From positions 1 through 50,275 of the forward strand of contig JAGWWH010000010.1 in the NCBI GenBank assembly GCA_018970485.1: a stretch of 50,275 nucleotides of DNA. The letters are read 5' to 3'. Below the pieces are notes generated by a model. It had not been told where the DNA came from. It searched no databases and saw nothing but the letters and a program-made list of their open reading frames with translations. A program made the translations under genes and the position numbers. Each line of letters opens with the position of its first letter. Positions within the stretch are counted from its first letter, which is position 1. This document shows positions 31,973 through 43,122 of the stretch, in pieces. Source of the DNA: Pseudomonadota bacterium (GTDB lineage: Bacteria > Pseudomonadota > Alphaproteobacteria > Rickettsiales > UBA1997).

Positions 31973-33328
31973 CTATTGAATCTCGATCAAATCGATCGTG
32001 TATTTTCCGATGCTGTGTAAGTAAATTTTCCCATTAACCACCACTGGCGAATGAGAAATTTTTTTGTCGATCTTAAAAGTTTTTTCGACCTTTCCATCAA
32101 AAGGAGAAGCGATCAAAAGCTGGCCATCAGCACGAGCGATGAGAAGCTTGTCACCCGCCATTACTAAGCCGGAATAGAAAATTTTTGTCTGAGGTTTGTT
32201 AGGTTTTTTTAATTCTGGAAGTTGCGAAATCCATTTGATGCCGCCGGTTTTTCTGCTTACAGCGAGTAGTTTGTCTGAATTATCAATTATGAACAAAAAC
32301 TCTCCCGCGGCCCAGAAATCAACGATGCCGGCGATTTGCTTTTTCCACAAAAAGCTACCGTCTTTGATTCGAATCGCCGCAGTTAATCCGCCATTTCCAA
32401 TTGCATAAACTACTCCATCTTTGACCAAAGGCGTGGCATCGATGTCGTTTAAATAAAAATCAGAACTAGTGGCTTTACTTAAGTTTAAATCCTGCGACCA
32501 AATAGCTTCGCCCGTTTGTTTTTTTAGCGCGTAAATTTCGCCAGAGGAATAGGAGACAATAACTTGATCGTCGTAAATTACCGGATCAGCGCTGCCAAAA
32601 ATTGCAGTCGCGCGACTAATCCCTGATTGAATCCAAGCCAATTCACCATTTTCTATTTTAAGGGCGTAAAGCTTGTTGTCGTTACTTGAAACATAAACCA
32701 ATTTTCCATCAGAAATTGGTGTTGAAATCGGAATCGAAGAAATTGTTTTTGACCACAAAACTTTTCCATCGATCTCGCTTGCAGCGGCAATTTGATTGAC
32801 TCCGGCAATAGCAAAAATTTTTCCGTCGGCAAAACTAATGCGCGGAGTTCGATAATTTTTTAGAAAAGATTTTTTAAATATTTGCGACTTCCAGATTCTT
32901 TTCTCGTTGCTCAAATCATAAGAGCTGAGCGCTCCGGCGCTATCTAAAGTAAAAACTTTTCCATCTTTAATGATTGGCGAAAAAACAAAATGCTCCCTGA
33001 CTTCACCAGAATAAAAAAACCAAATTGGTGAATTTTTGCTTAGAGAAATTTCCTTAGTTTTATCGAAAAAAAATCCGCGATTTTTTAGAGAAAAATCTTT
33101 TGAAAAATTTTCTGCGAGCTGATTTTGAGCGCTCGATGAACCGCTCCAGAAAGGGATGTTTTTCTGCGCTGGTAAGTTGATTTCTACTTTATTCAAAGAC
33201 TCGTCGATCTTCACCGTGTCAATAACGGCAAAGACGGAGAGTGCTTTCGTTTTGTCGTAATCCTTATCTTTATCTTTGCAGGAAAAAAGTAGTAACGCCG
33301 CGCAAAAAAATACCGCGAATTTCTTCAT
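31973..33328 (-). CDS. bamB: Outer-membrane assembly lipoprotein BamB-like (PQQ-type beta-propeller)
   Basis: A 451-residue lipoprotein; the signal ends in LLLFSC (Cys17), then an acidic/lysine linker. The rest is a beta-propeller of repeated PQQ-type blades, each with a core like G.lYALkieNGELaW, for example VSSNDNKLYALKIENGEL and SYSSGEIYALKKQTGEAIW. BamB docks to BamA in the Bam complex. It is preceded after one base by a TPR membrane protein, the arrangement (yfgM-bamB-like) conserved in proteobacteria. The usual neighbour der is absent; valS follows after a family B repeat. Confidence 0.88.
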   Translation of the reverse strand: MKKFAVFFCAALLLFSCKDKDKDYDKTKALSVFAVIDTVKIDESLNKVEINLPAQKNIPFWSGSSSAQNQLAENFSKDFSLKNRGFFFDKTKEISLSKNSPIWFFYSGEVREHFVFSPIIKDGKVFTLDSAGALSSYDLSNEKRIWKSQIFKKSFLKNYRTPRISFADGKIFAIAGVNQIAAASEIDGKVLWSKTISSIPISTPISDGKLVYVSSNDNKLYALKIENGELAWIQSGISRATAIFGSADPVIYDDQVIVSYSSGEIYALKKQTGEAIWSQDLNLSKATSSDFYLNDIDATPLVKDGVVYAIGNGGLTAAIRIKDGSFLWKKQIAGIVDFWAAGEFLFIIDNSDKLLAVSRKTGGIKWISQLPELKKPNKPQTKIFYSGLVMAGDKLLIARADGQLLIASPFDGKVEKTFKIDKKISHSPVVVNGKIYLHSIGKYTIDLIEIQ

Positions 33329-33329
33329 T

Positions 33330-33998
33330 TTATTCAGTCATCTTAATGCCGTCTGCAGCGCGATTTTTTAATGTCGGTTGCTTTTCCGAGCCTTTTTCAA
33401 TTTCGGCAAAAATCTTTTTTGCTTCTTCGCGCTTATCTTGTTGTAAGGCCAAGAATGCTCTTTGCTCAGCGATGTTATATTTCAAAACATCTGCAGATTC
33501 TTCGATTTTTTTAATACGATCAGACAAGTCTGGTTTTGACAATTCTTCTTGGTCAGACATCCAGACTTTAACCAACAACAATCTGCCTAAATCACGAACG
33601 TAGTCGTCACAAGACCCACAATCAGCAATTTTTAAATAGATTTTGGCCGCTTCAGATTTTTTATTTTCTTCAAGAAGTAGCGAGGCGTAACGCAAAGAAG
33701 CTAGAGATTTAACTCCACTCGGAGCAGAGCTAGATTCGACAATTTTTTTCAATCCTTCGCGCGACTTTTCCAATTCTCCAATTTGCTGATCGACTAAAGA
33801 AAGATGCAAAATTTCTGAGAATTTTTCCTGATTTGCTTTTTGATAAGCGGTAAAGCCAGTCGTAATAATTCCAATTGCGATCAAGACAAAAAGTATTTTT
33901 ACGACAACTTTACTGTTCTTGCCCAAAAAACTAAAAAATGCATCACGCTTAGCTTGTGATTGAGCCCTATTAATCATGTGGATCATTTCTTCTGACAT
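33330..33998 (-). CDS. Inner-membrane TPR protein (YfgM-like)
   Basis: A 222-residue bitopic protein: a short basic cytoplasmic N-terminus, one membrane helix (about residues 32-52), and a periplasmic helical domain of TPR type (about residues 60-220, with repeats around LASLRYASLLLEENKKSEAA). YfgM-type proteins work with the SecYEG translocon and periplasmic chaperones. Stops one base before bamB, so the pair is translationally coupled. Similar TPR_21-type proteins precede bamB in other proteobacteria. Confidence 0.82.
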   Translation of the reverse strand: MSEEMIHMINRAQSQAKRDAFFSFLGKNSKVVVKILFVLIAIGIITTGFTAYQKANQEKFSEILHLSLVDQQIGELEKSREGLKKIVESSSAPSGVKSLASLRYASLLLEENKKSEAAKIYLKIADCGSCDDYVRDLGRLLLVKVWMSDQEELSKPDLSDRIKKIEESADVLKYNIAEQRAFLALQQDKREEAKKIFAEIEKGSEKQPTLKNRAADGIKMTE

Positions 33999-34014
33999 AT
34001 TTTTTAATTTTTAG

Positions 34015-34905
34015 TTATTGGTTGCTGACCTGTTTTAGACAGCAATCCAGTGTGTTTTGTAGTAAGTAAGCAATAGTCATCGGCCCTACTCCGCCAGGAA
34101 CTGGAGTGATTGCCGAAGCGACTTTTTTTACATTTTCGAAATCAACATCGCCAACTAACTTTGTCTTGCCGTCAGTAGTTACGACGCGATTGATTCCAAC
34201 ATCGATTATCACCGCACCCTTCTTCACCATTTCAGCTTTAACTAAATTTGGCACTCCGGCAGCAGAGATGATAATATCAGACTGAAGGCACTCTGACTCA
34301 AGATCACGCGTGCTGCGATTGGCTACTGTAATTGTACAATTTGCTAACATTAAAAGTCTCGCGAGAGGACGCCCAACAATGTTTGATGAGCCGATAATTA
34401 AAGTTTTCAAACCGGAAAGATTTTCGCCTTTTACTGATTTTATTAGATGTAAACAACCTAGTGGAGTGCATGGAATCATCGCCTTGTCTTTACCATCAAC
34501 CTCTCCAATTGAAAGCTTACCAACATTGGCAATATGAAAACCGTCAACATCTTTGCGATGATCAATCGCGTGAATAGCTTTCTTGCTATCAATATGTTTT
34601 GGCAAAGGTAGCTGCACCAAGATTCCGTGAACTTTTTTGTCAGAATTTAATTCCTCTATTTTCGCAACTAGATCTTCTTCAGAAATATCTGCAGCCATTT
34701 TGAATTGAATTGAATTCATGCCGACGCCGTGCGCAGCCTTTTCTTTATTGCTCACGTAAACTTCGCTCGCTGGATCATTGCCAACAAGAATTACCGCTAA
34801 AGTTGGAGTAACATGAAATTTCTTTTTGATTTCATTAACTCGCAAAGCGATGTCGCGCTTCATTTCAGCAGCAACTTCTTTGCCGTTAATTATTTGAGCA
34901 GTCAT
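34015..34905 (-). CDS. folD: Methylenetetrahydrofolate dehydrogenase / cyclohydrolase
   Basis: Interconverts 5,10-methylene- and 10-formyl-tetrahydrofolate; cytosolic. EVYVSNKEKAAHGVGM holds the active-site Lys, then VQLPLPKHID, DGFH, and the Rossmann GSSNIVGRPLARLL and VPGGVGPMTIAYLLQNT at the C-terminus. I choose the ATG at 34905 (MTAQIINGKEV), which gives 296 residues and the family N-terminus. A frame from 34965 adds 20 residues overlapping the 3' end of the cobT-like gene and not resembling the family. Confidence 0.92.
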   Translation of the reverse strand: MTAQIINGKEVAAEMKRDIALRVNEIKKKFHVTPTLAVILVGNDPASEVYVSNKEKAAHGVGMNSIQFKMAADISEEDLVAKIEELNSDKKVHGILVQLPLPKHIDSKKAIHAIDHRKDVDGFHIANVGKLSIGEVDGKDKAMIPCTPLGCLHLIKSVKGENLSGLKTLIIGSSNIVGRPLARLLMLANCTITVANRSTRDLESECLQSDIIISAAGVPNLVKAEMVKKGAVIIDVGINRVVTTDGKTKLVGDVDFENVKKVASAITPVPGGVGPMTIAYLLQNTLDCCLKQVSNQ

Positions 34906-34951
34906 TTGAAAAATTTTGATTCGGAATTGATTAAGACAATACTTGTCTGCC

Positions 34952-36706
34952 TTACAAAAGATCAACCACCTTCTCGATCATTGCGTCCCCAAGGTCTTCA
35001 GCCGATTTTATCGAAGTTGAGTTAAGATAAAAATCATCAGTACTGTGACCTATTCCAATACCAACAATTTCAATTTTTTTTGCCCTCTCAATTTTTTTAA
35101 TCACGTGATGCAAATGTTCGGTTAAAATATCAGTATCGTTTGCAGAGCTGGTTGAATCATCAACCGGATTACCGTCGGAAATAATCAGTAAAATTTTTCT
35201 TTTTTCGCTTTGTTGCATCAAACGTGAACCTGCAAATAACAAGGCTTCACCATCGATATTTTCTTTAAGAACACCCTCTTTCAACATCAGCCCGAGATTA
35301 ATTTTTGCTTTCTTAAAGCGCTGATTGAAATGCTTGTAAATGATGTGACGAACTTCGTTTAAGCGTCCCGGATTTTTTGAACGACCAGAACTTTCCCAGA
35401 GTTTGCGGGCCTTACCGCCCTTCCAATCAGCCGTCGTAAAGCCGATGATTTCAGTTTTAACCGAGAATTTTTCCAAAATTTCGGCGATAGTTTCGCAAGC
35501 AAGAGCAGACATCACGATAGGCTGGCCGCGCATTGAGCCGGAATTGTCGAGAAGAATAGTTAGAGCGGTATCTTGATATTGATGATTTTTATTATTGATC
35601 CAAAACCCTTCAGAAAGCGGACTGGTTACTAAACGAGTAAATTTTTTTCGGTCCAAAACTCCCTGCGAAGAATCAAATTCGAGAAAAAAATCGCGCTTAG
35701 AAAGTAATTTTCTTTTCAACTTCAGCGCCATTTTTCGTGAAGTTGTATTGAGCTTCGCCATCTTTAAATCGAGCTGATCGCGCAATATTTCTAATTCTTT
35801 CTTGGCGACTAACTTTTGCGGAAAAATTACCTCGTCAAACTTTGTCGTATAAATTTTGTAAGAATTTCTGAATTCGATTTTATCTTCTAAAGCCTTTGAT
35901 TTATCTGACTTAGTCACCATCTCGCCCACTCCTTCCAACTCCTTCATCTCAAAATTTTCCGGCTGCTTTTGCGACTCACCCTCGCCTTCTTTTTCTTCTT
36001 CTAAAAAATTTTTTTCCTCCACTTTTGAGTCAATATTTTCTTGGTTTGAGCTCGGTGAATCACTTTTTGATTGCGACTCTTCTTGTTCTTTTGTTTTTGA
36101 TTCTTGCTCTTCCTTTTCATTCTTTAACATCTCAAGAATCCTTGCTACTCCTTGGGAAAAGGCATATTGATTCGATGTTTTTTTACTCAAATTTTTTATC
36201 TCTTTAACGATCTTTTTATCGAGATTTTTTTCGAGATTGCTGGAGAAATCTTGAGAAAAAATCTCACTTAGAAGAACTAAAGAAAGATTTTCCTGATCCT
36301 GATCTTGTCTTGAGGCTGTAGGCGATAAGTCATGTCTAATTTTTTCTAAAATATTTTGTGCAGCACCGCGATAGATATTTTTTACTTCAGCAATTACGCG
36401 GATTTTTTCGAATTCGTCGAAGAAGCGTTGATCTTCCTGAGTGTAATCATGCTTCGACAAGCTCAGCATGACGTCACCGGAATCGTGAAATAAAATGTAA
36501 GCTGCGGCTAGATCTGTAGAGGCGCGGAAGTATTTGTCGATTTGTGGAACTTCGACTCTTTTTTTATTAACGACTAATTTCTGATCCCAAGTAAAAAAAT
36601 TATTTTGGATTTCGTCGGTAAACTCAACCTGCACCGATTCATCAGCCACTAAGGCGCGCAGGGTGTTGATTAGAACTTCTTTAGTTTGCGCATTTAACTT
36701 TGACAC
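34952..36706 (-). CDS. CobT-like protein with VWA domain
   Basis: A 584-residue protein starting at a GTG. Helical N-terminal half, then a highly charged Glu/Lys/Ser-rich linker (about residues 190-280), then a C-terminal von Willebrand A domain with the metal-ion site LLDNSGSMRGQP (about residues 386-397) and ISDGNPVDD. Matches the CobT subunit of aerobic cobaltochelatase, which works with CobS and CobN. Neither is adjacent, and CobT is kept in alphaproteobacteria without cobalamin synthesis, so the target here is open. Residues about 78-86 (VMLSLSKHD) are encoded by a family B palindrome. Overlaps trpD's stop by 13 bases. Confidence 0.82.
   Translation of the reverse strand: MSKLNAQTKEVLINTLRALVADESVQVEFTDEIQNNFFTWDQKLVVNKKRVEVPQIDKYFRASTDLAAAYILFHDSGDVMLSLSKHDYTQEDQRFFDEFEKIRVIAEVKNIYRGAAQNILEKIRHDLSPTASRQDQDQENLSLVLLSEIFSQDFSSNLEKNLDKKIVKEIKNLSKKTSNQYAFSQGVARILEMLKNEKEEQESKTKEQEESQSKSDSPSSNQENIDSKVEEKNFLEEEKEGEGESQKQPENFEMKELEGVGEMVTKSDKSKALEDKIEFRNSYKIYTTKFDEVIFPQKLVAKKELEILRDQLDLKMAKLNTTSRKMALKLKRKLLSKRDFFLEFDSSQGVLDRKKFTRLVTSPLSEGFWINNKNHQYQDTALTILLDNSGSMRGQPIVMSALACETIAEILEKFSVKTEIIGFTTADWKGGKARKLWESSGRSKNPGRLNEVRHIIYKHFNQRFKKAKINLGLMLKEGVLKENIDGEALLFAGSRLMQQSEKRKILLIISDGNPVDDSTSSANDTDILTEHLHHVIKKIERAKKIEIVGIGIGHSTDDFYLNSTSIKSAEDLGDAMIEKVVDLL
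36448..36473. repeat. Family B palindrome inside the cobT-like gene
   Basis: A compact 26-base inverted repeat (TCATGCTTCG ... CTCAGCATGA) lies within codons for about residues 78-86, read as VMLSLSKHD. The frame is kept. Confidence 0.85.
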
Positions 36707-37638
36707 AGTTTCAAAACAGAATTTGCCGAGCCGTTATTAATTAATTCACGCGCTAATTCGATACCCTCTTCAATTGATTTTACTTTGCCTGTGAGCTTGA
36801 AAGCAAAGGCGGCATTGAGCACTACAATATCTTGGTAAGCAGATTTTTCGCCTTGCAAAAGTGCGATTAATTTTTGTGCGTTATGCTTTGGATCTCCTCC
36901 GCGCAAAGCTTCGAGATTGGTTTTTTTGAAACCAAATTTTGTTGGATCGATGATTTCTTCACGACCGTCGCAGAGCAAATAGGAATTGTCAGTGAGAGTG
37001 ATTTCGTCCATTCCATCCATTCCGTGAACAATGTAGCTTTTTGCTGAAAGGCACTTCGCCATCTTTTGCATTACATCACGACGTGAAACGCCAATGAGTT
37101 GGAAGCCGGTATTTACTGGATTTAACAGTGGTCCGAGGAAATTAAAAATTGTCGGAACGCCAAGAGATTTTCTGATTCCAGCAACATTTTTCATCGCCTC
37201 GTGAAAGAAGGGACCAAAGATAAAAGCGAGTTTTTTTTCGCGGAGATTTTTTTCGATTTCAGCGATATCGGGAGAAATTTTTATCCCAAGTTCAGAAAAA
37301 ATATCTGCCGAGCCCGAAAGTGAGGAGATCGCCTTATTTCCATGCTTCGCCACCGGAATTCCTGCCGCAGCAATTACGAAGCAAGTAGCGGTTGAGATGT
37401 TGAGAGTGTTGAGTTTGTCACCTCCAGTTCCACAAACATCAATCGCATTTTCTGGTGCGGAAATTTTCTTAGATCTTTTTTTTAGTGAAACGACGGCGCC
37501 AATGAAGGCGTTGGTTGGGAGATTTGCTGCGTTTAAATCAAGAAGAAATTTTTTGATCGAATCTTCGCTGATTTTTAGCTCGACGATTTGATCGAAAATT
37601 TCTTCGAAATTTTGAGGGGTTAGGTTTGTTAAATTCAT
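36694..37638 (-). CDS. trpD: Anthranilate phosphoribosyltransferase
   Basis: Second step of tryptophan synthesis: transfers phosphoribose from PRPP to anthranilate. The PRPP-binding motif DVCGTGGDKLNTLNIST (about residues 68-84), KHGNKAISSLSGSADIFSELGI (anthranilate site), HGMDGMDEI and RGGDPKHNAQ are in order. At 314 residues it lacks some 20 N-terminal residues compared with usual length but the core is complete. Preceded by trpG with a family B repeat between, and followed by an overlapping cobT-like gene. trpE is not in the window. Confidence 0.92.
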   Translation of the reverse strand: MNLTNLTPQNFEEIFDQIVELKISEDSIKKFLLDLNAANLPTNAFIGAVVSLKKRSKKISAPENAIDVCGTGGDKLNTLNISTATCFVIAAAGIPVAKHGNKAISSLSGSADIFSELGIKISPDIAEIEKNLREKKLAFIFGPFFHEAMKNVAGIRKSLGVPTIFNFLGPLLNPVNTGFQLIGVSRRDVMQKMAKCLSAKSYIVHGMDGMDEITLTDNSYLLCDGREEIIDPTKFGFKKTNLEALRGGDPKHNAQKLIALLQGEKSAYQDIVVLNAAFAFKLTGKVKSIEEGIELARELINNGSANSVLKLCQS

Positions 37639-37655
37639 ATTTTAGTAGCAGGGTC

Positions 37656-37706
37656 GCCCTTCGACAGGCTCAGGGTGAATGTCATGCTGAGCCTGTCGAA
37701 GCATGA
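37656..37706. repeat. Family B palindromic repeat between trpG and trpD
   Basis: Arms CCCTTCGACAGGCTCAGGGT and CATGCTGAGCCTGTCGAAGC lie about eight bases apart. The copy carries a compensating change from the other copies (GCCTGT/ACAGGC for GCTTGT/ACAAGC). Confidence 0.85.
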
Positions 37707-37720
37707 TCCTGCAGCGCATT

Positions 37721-38290
37721 TTAAATCAAATCCAAAAAATTCTTGATGATTTGATGTCCATGTTCCGAAGCCACCGATTCAGGGTGAAACTGCACGCCAA
37801 AGATTTTTAATTTCTCGTCAGCGACACCCATTATTATTCCGTCTTTTGTTGTCGCGGTAATGTCCAAATTTTTCGAACAGGTTTCTTTTTCGATAATCAA
37901 AGAGTGGTAGCGAGTTGCTTTGAATGGCGAAGGCAATCCTTTAAAAAGATTTTTTCCTTGATGAAAAATTTCGCTGACTTTTCCGTGCATTGGATAGGTC
38001 TTTACGACATTGCCACCGAAGCTCTGGCCGATTGTTTGATGTCCTAAGCAAACGCCAAAAATTGGGATAATTCCTTTAAATTTCTCAACCACTTCCAAAC
38101 AAATTCCCGCTTCATTTGGCGTGCATGGGCCCGGTGAAAGAACGATTCCCTGCGGATTTAATTTTTTAATTTCATCGACAGAGATTTTGTCGTTGCGCTT
38201 CACGATCACTTCTTTTTCTCCAGCTTGGATCAAATAGTGGTAAAGATTGTAGGTGAAACTGTCGTAGTTATCGATAAGTAGGATGGTCAT
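37721..38290 (-). CDS. trpG: Anthranilate/aminodeoxychorismate synthase glutaminase subunit
   Basis: Releases ammonia from glutamine for anthranilate (or 4-amino-4-deoxychorismate) synthesis. Class I glutamine amidotransferase: IDNYDSFTYNLYHYL at the N-terminus, LSPGPCTPNEAGI (oxyanion loop), Cys81 in GVCLGHQTIGQ, and the His/Glu pair in HPESVASEHG near residue 170. At 189 residues it is normal. With trpD next to it, the tryptophan role is likelier, but many bacteria share one subunit with folate synthesis (pabA). Confidence 0.9.
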   Translation of the reverse strand: MTILLIDNYDSFTYNLYHYLIQAGEKEVIVKRNDKISVDEIKKLNPQGIVLSPGPCTPNEAGICLEVVEKFKGIIPIFGVCLGHQTIGQSFGGNVVKTYPMHGKVSEIFHQGKNLFKGLPSPFKATRYHSLIIEKETCSKNLDITATTKDGIIMGVADEKLKIFGVQFHPESVASEHGHQIIKNFLDLI

Positions 38291-38396
38291 TTTGAAGATA
38301 AAAATTATGCCAAGATAAGCTCAACACAGCATTAAAAATAACCACTATTTTCTACTTCTTTTTTAGTTTTTGGTTCTTACGTTTGAACCTTGCTAA

Positions 38397-40898
<2,502 letters not shown>

Positions 40899-40909
40899 TC
40901 AGAGGCAAC

Positions 40910-41686
40910 ATGATTCCAAACGACTCCTTCAAAATCGCCAACCTCACCTTCAACTCCCGCCTTTTGGTTGGAACTGGCAAATACAAAGATTTTCAAGAAA
41001 CCCACGACGCGATCTCAGCCTCTGGCGCTGAGATCGTCACCGTGGCAGTCCGCCGCGTCAACATCGAGAAAAAAGGCGAGCCGATGTTACAAGATTTCCT
41101 CGATCCTAAAAAATACACTTATCTTCCAAATACAGCCGGTTGTTTCACTGCCGACGATGCCGTGCGCACCCTGCGTTTAGCCCGTGCCGCTGGTAGCTGG
41201 AACTTGGTTAAACTAGAAGTTTTGGCCGACGAAAAAACCCTTTACCCAAAAGTAATCGAAACCATCAAAGCCGCTGAGCTCTTAATCAAAGAAGGCTTCG
41301 ACGTGATGGTTTACACTTCAGATGATCCAATTGTCGCCAAGGAATTAGAAGATATCGGTTGCTGCGCAATCATGCCATTAGCGGCTCCGATCGGTTCTGG
41401 GCTTGGGATTCAAAATAAACTCAACATCGAATTCATCATCGAGCAATCGAAAGTTCCCGTGTTAGTTGACGCCGGAGTCGGCACTGCATCTGATGCGGCA
41501 ATCGCCATGGAGCTCGGCTGCGACGGAGTTCTAATGAACACCGCAATCGCTAAAGCAAAAAATCCAGTATTGATGGCGCACGCGATGAAACTCGCAATCG
41601 AAGCCGGCCGTGCTGCTTATTTGGCGGGTAGAATGGAGAGAAAGAAGTTTGCGGTGGCGTCGAGTCCAACTGAAGGAAGGATTTAA
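40910..41686 (+). CDS. thiG: Thiazole synthase
   Basis: Forms the thiazole ring of thiamine from 1-deoxy-xylulose 5-phosphate, ThiS thiocarboxylate and dehydroglycine. (beta-alpha)8 barrel, 258 residues: [13 protein letters not shown] near the N-terminus, the Schiff-base Lys in NLVKLEVL (about residue 98), [18 protein letters not shown], and [18 protein letters not shown] for phosphate binding. thiS, thiF and thiO are not adjacent, and no TPP riboswitch can be seen; the gene starts 11 bases after gyrB and is presumably co-transcribed with it. Confidence 0.95.
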   Translation: MIPNDSFKIANLTFNSRLLVGTGKYKDFQETHDAISASGAEIVTVAVRRVNIEKKGEPMLQDFLDPKKYTYLPNTAGCFTADDAVRTLRLARAAGSWNLVKLEVLADEKTLYPKVIETIKAAELLIKEGFDVMVYTSDDPIVAKELEDIGCCAIMPLAAPIGSGLGIQNKLNIEFIIEQSKVPVLVDAGVGTASDAAIAMELGCDGVLMNTAIAKAKNPVLMAHAMKLAIEAGRAAYLAGRMERKKFAVASSPTEGRI

Positions 41687-41764
41687 AAGAGCGTATTTTG
41701 ATTAATTTCAAACCTGCCGGACTGACTCTCCTGACCCAGTCCGCATGTTTATTAGAAGGTAATT

Positions 41765-41797
41765 TTTGCCCGCGGGCAAATTTTATCTTTTTTTGGC
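41765..41797 (+). terminator. Probable terminator after gyrB-thiG
   Basis: The 16-base palindrome TTTGCCCGCGGGCAAA, which folds with a CGCG loop, is followed on the plus strand by TTTTATCTTTTTTT. It lies 78 bases after the thiG stop. On the other strand the T-run is short, so use by the type I secretion operon is less sure. Confidence 0.7.
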
Positions 41798-41853
41798 GAT
41801 TCAACAAAATCAAGGTCTCGTGATGGGTGTCGTGTCAAAAATCGCGAGAAGTG

Positions 41854-43122
41854 TCACTCTTCTCTAAAGGCTTTGTAAGCCGAGTCAGTGATTGGCGTAA
41901 ATAAGTAAGAAATTAAAGATCTCGACCCAGTTATTACGAAGACTTGCGCCGGCATTCCAGGATAAAGTTCAATTTTGCTTTTGAGTTTTGCGATGTCTTT
42001 TTCGTCAACTTTAACTCGCGCCAAAAAATATGATTCCTTGCCATCTTCACTAATCACAATGTCCGGCGAAACATTCATAACTTCGCCATTCAGCTTCGGA
42101 ACTTTTTTACCCTTGTAAGCAGTAAGCATAATTTTGGTTTTTAGACCGTTACGAACCTCGTCAATATCCTGCGGTTTAATTTTTGCTTCGATGATCAAAT
42201 CATCGTTTTGAGGCACAACAGTCATGATCTCAGCGGCCGGAGGAATTACCGCGCCGACAGTGTGAAATTTAATATTCATCACCTTTCCAGCCACTGGCGC
42301 GAGAATTTCTAAGCGCTGCAAAATATCTTTCGCGCTGGCTAGCTGATTGGTTAAATTGACGATTTCGATTTCAACTTCTTTCAATTCATCAATAATTTTT
42401 GACATGTCTTCGTGACGGTGAACTTCGATTTGTTTTTCTGCTGATGATTCTTCCGAAGTCGCTTGATTCATGGCTCCAACCATTTCGCTAATCTGCTTCT
42501 CAAGCTCGTACTGCCTGATCATCGGTAAATTATTTTCTCGCACCAAGGGCTTAACCATCTTCAATTCTTTGCGTAGAATTTTTAGCTGTTTTTGTGCGGA
42601 AATTTTTTGCGCACTAAGAGATTCGATCTTATCTCTCAAAGACTTAACCTCTTCTGAAATTTTACTTCTACGACTCTCAAAAAGTTTGATTTGGTTGTTA
42701 ATAATATCGTCCAACTCCTTCTCATTTTTTGAAGGAAAATTGCCCAACTCGCTGAACAAAGTTTTTAGATTTAGTGACACCCTACCCTCTTTCTCCGCCA
42801 ACAACCTTTCGCGCTGAATCTTGCGCGCCCATAAATTTTTCATGGCGATTTCTTGGTCTGATTTCGCCTTCACATCATGCATGTAAAGCAGCACTTCTCC
42901 CTCCTTCACCTCCTGACCTTCTTTGACTAAAATATCATCAATAATTCCACCCTCGAGATGCTGAATAGTTTTGTGGTTAAAATCTAAAACGATCGTTCCA
43001 TCGGCAATCGAAGCTGACTCAATCGGCGCAAAAATTGCCCAAGAAAGAAAGACCGCGAAGAAAATCACCAGACTGATTAAGCCCTTACGAATCGGGCTGT
43101 GAGCGATGTTATTACTTTTCAA
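41854..43122 (-). CDS. Type I secretion membrane fusion protein (HlyD/PrtE family)
   Basis: Periplasmic adaptor linking the ABC ATPase to TolC. A 422-residue protein with one membrane helix (about residues 15-36), a lipoyl-like half (HLEGGIIDDILVKEGQEVKEG, about residues 55-75), a long coiled-coil hairpin (about residues 100-260), the second lipoyl half (LEILAPVAGKVMNIKFHTVG) and a beta-barrel end (ELYPGMPAQVFVITGSRS). It overlaps the ABC gene by 11 bases and ends the four-gene operon. Confidence 0.93.
   Translation of the reverse strand: MKSNNIAHSPIRKGLISLVIFFAVFLSWAIFAPIESASIADGTIVLDFNHKTIQHLEGGIIDDILVKEGQEVKEGEVLLYMHDVKAKSDQEIAMKNLWARKIQRERLLAEKEGRVSLNLKTLFSELGNFPSKNEKELDDIINNQIKLFESRRSKISEEVKSLRDKIESLSAQKISAQKQLKILRKELKMVKPLVRENNLPMIRQYELEKQISEMVGAMNQATSEESSAEKQIEVHRHEDMSKIIDELKEVEIEIVNLTNQLASAKDILQRLEILAPVAGKVMNIKFHTVGAVIPPAAEIMTVVPQNDDLIIEAKIKPQDIDEVRNGLKTKIMLTAYKGKKVPKLNGEVMNVSPDIVISEDGKESYFLARVKVDEKDIAKLKSKIELYPGMPAQVFVITGSRSLISYLFTPITDSAYKAFREE

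Noticed and set aside
34906-34965. Longer folD start at 34965
   Set aside because: The extra 20 residues overlap the cobT-like gene and do not resemble folD N-termini; MTAQIINGKEV at 34905 does.
40899-40909. TPP riboswitch before thiG
   Set aside because: Only 11 bases separate gyrB and thiG; there is no room, and none is visible in the 3' end of gyrB.
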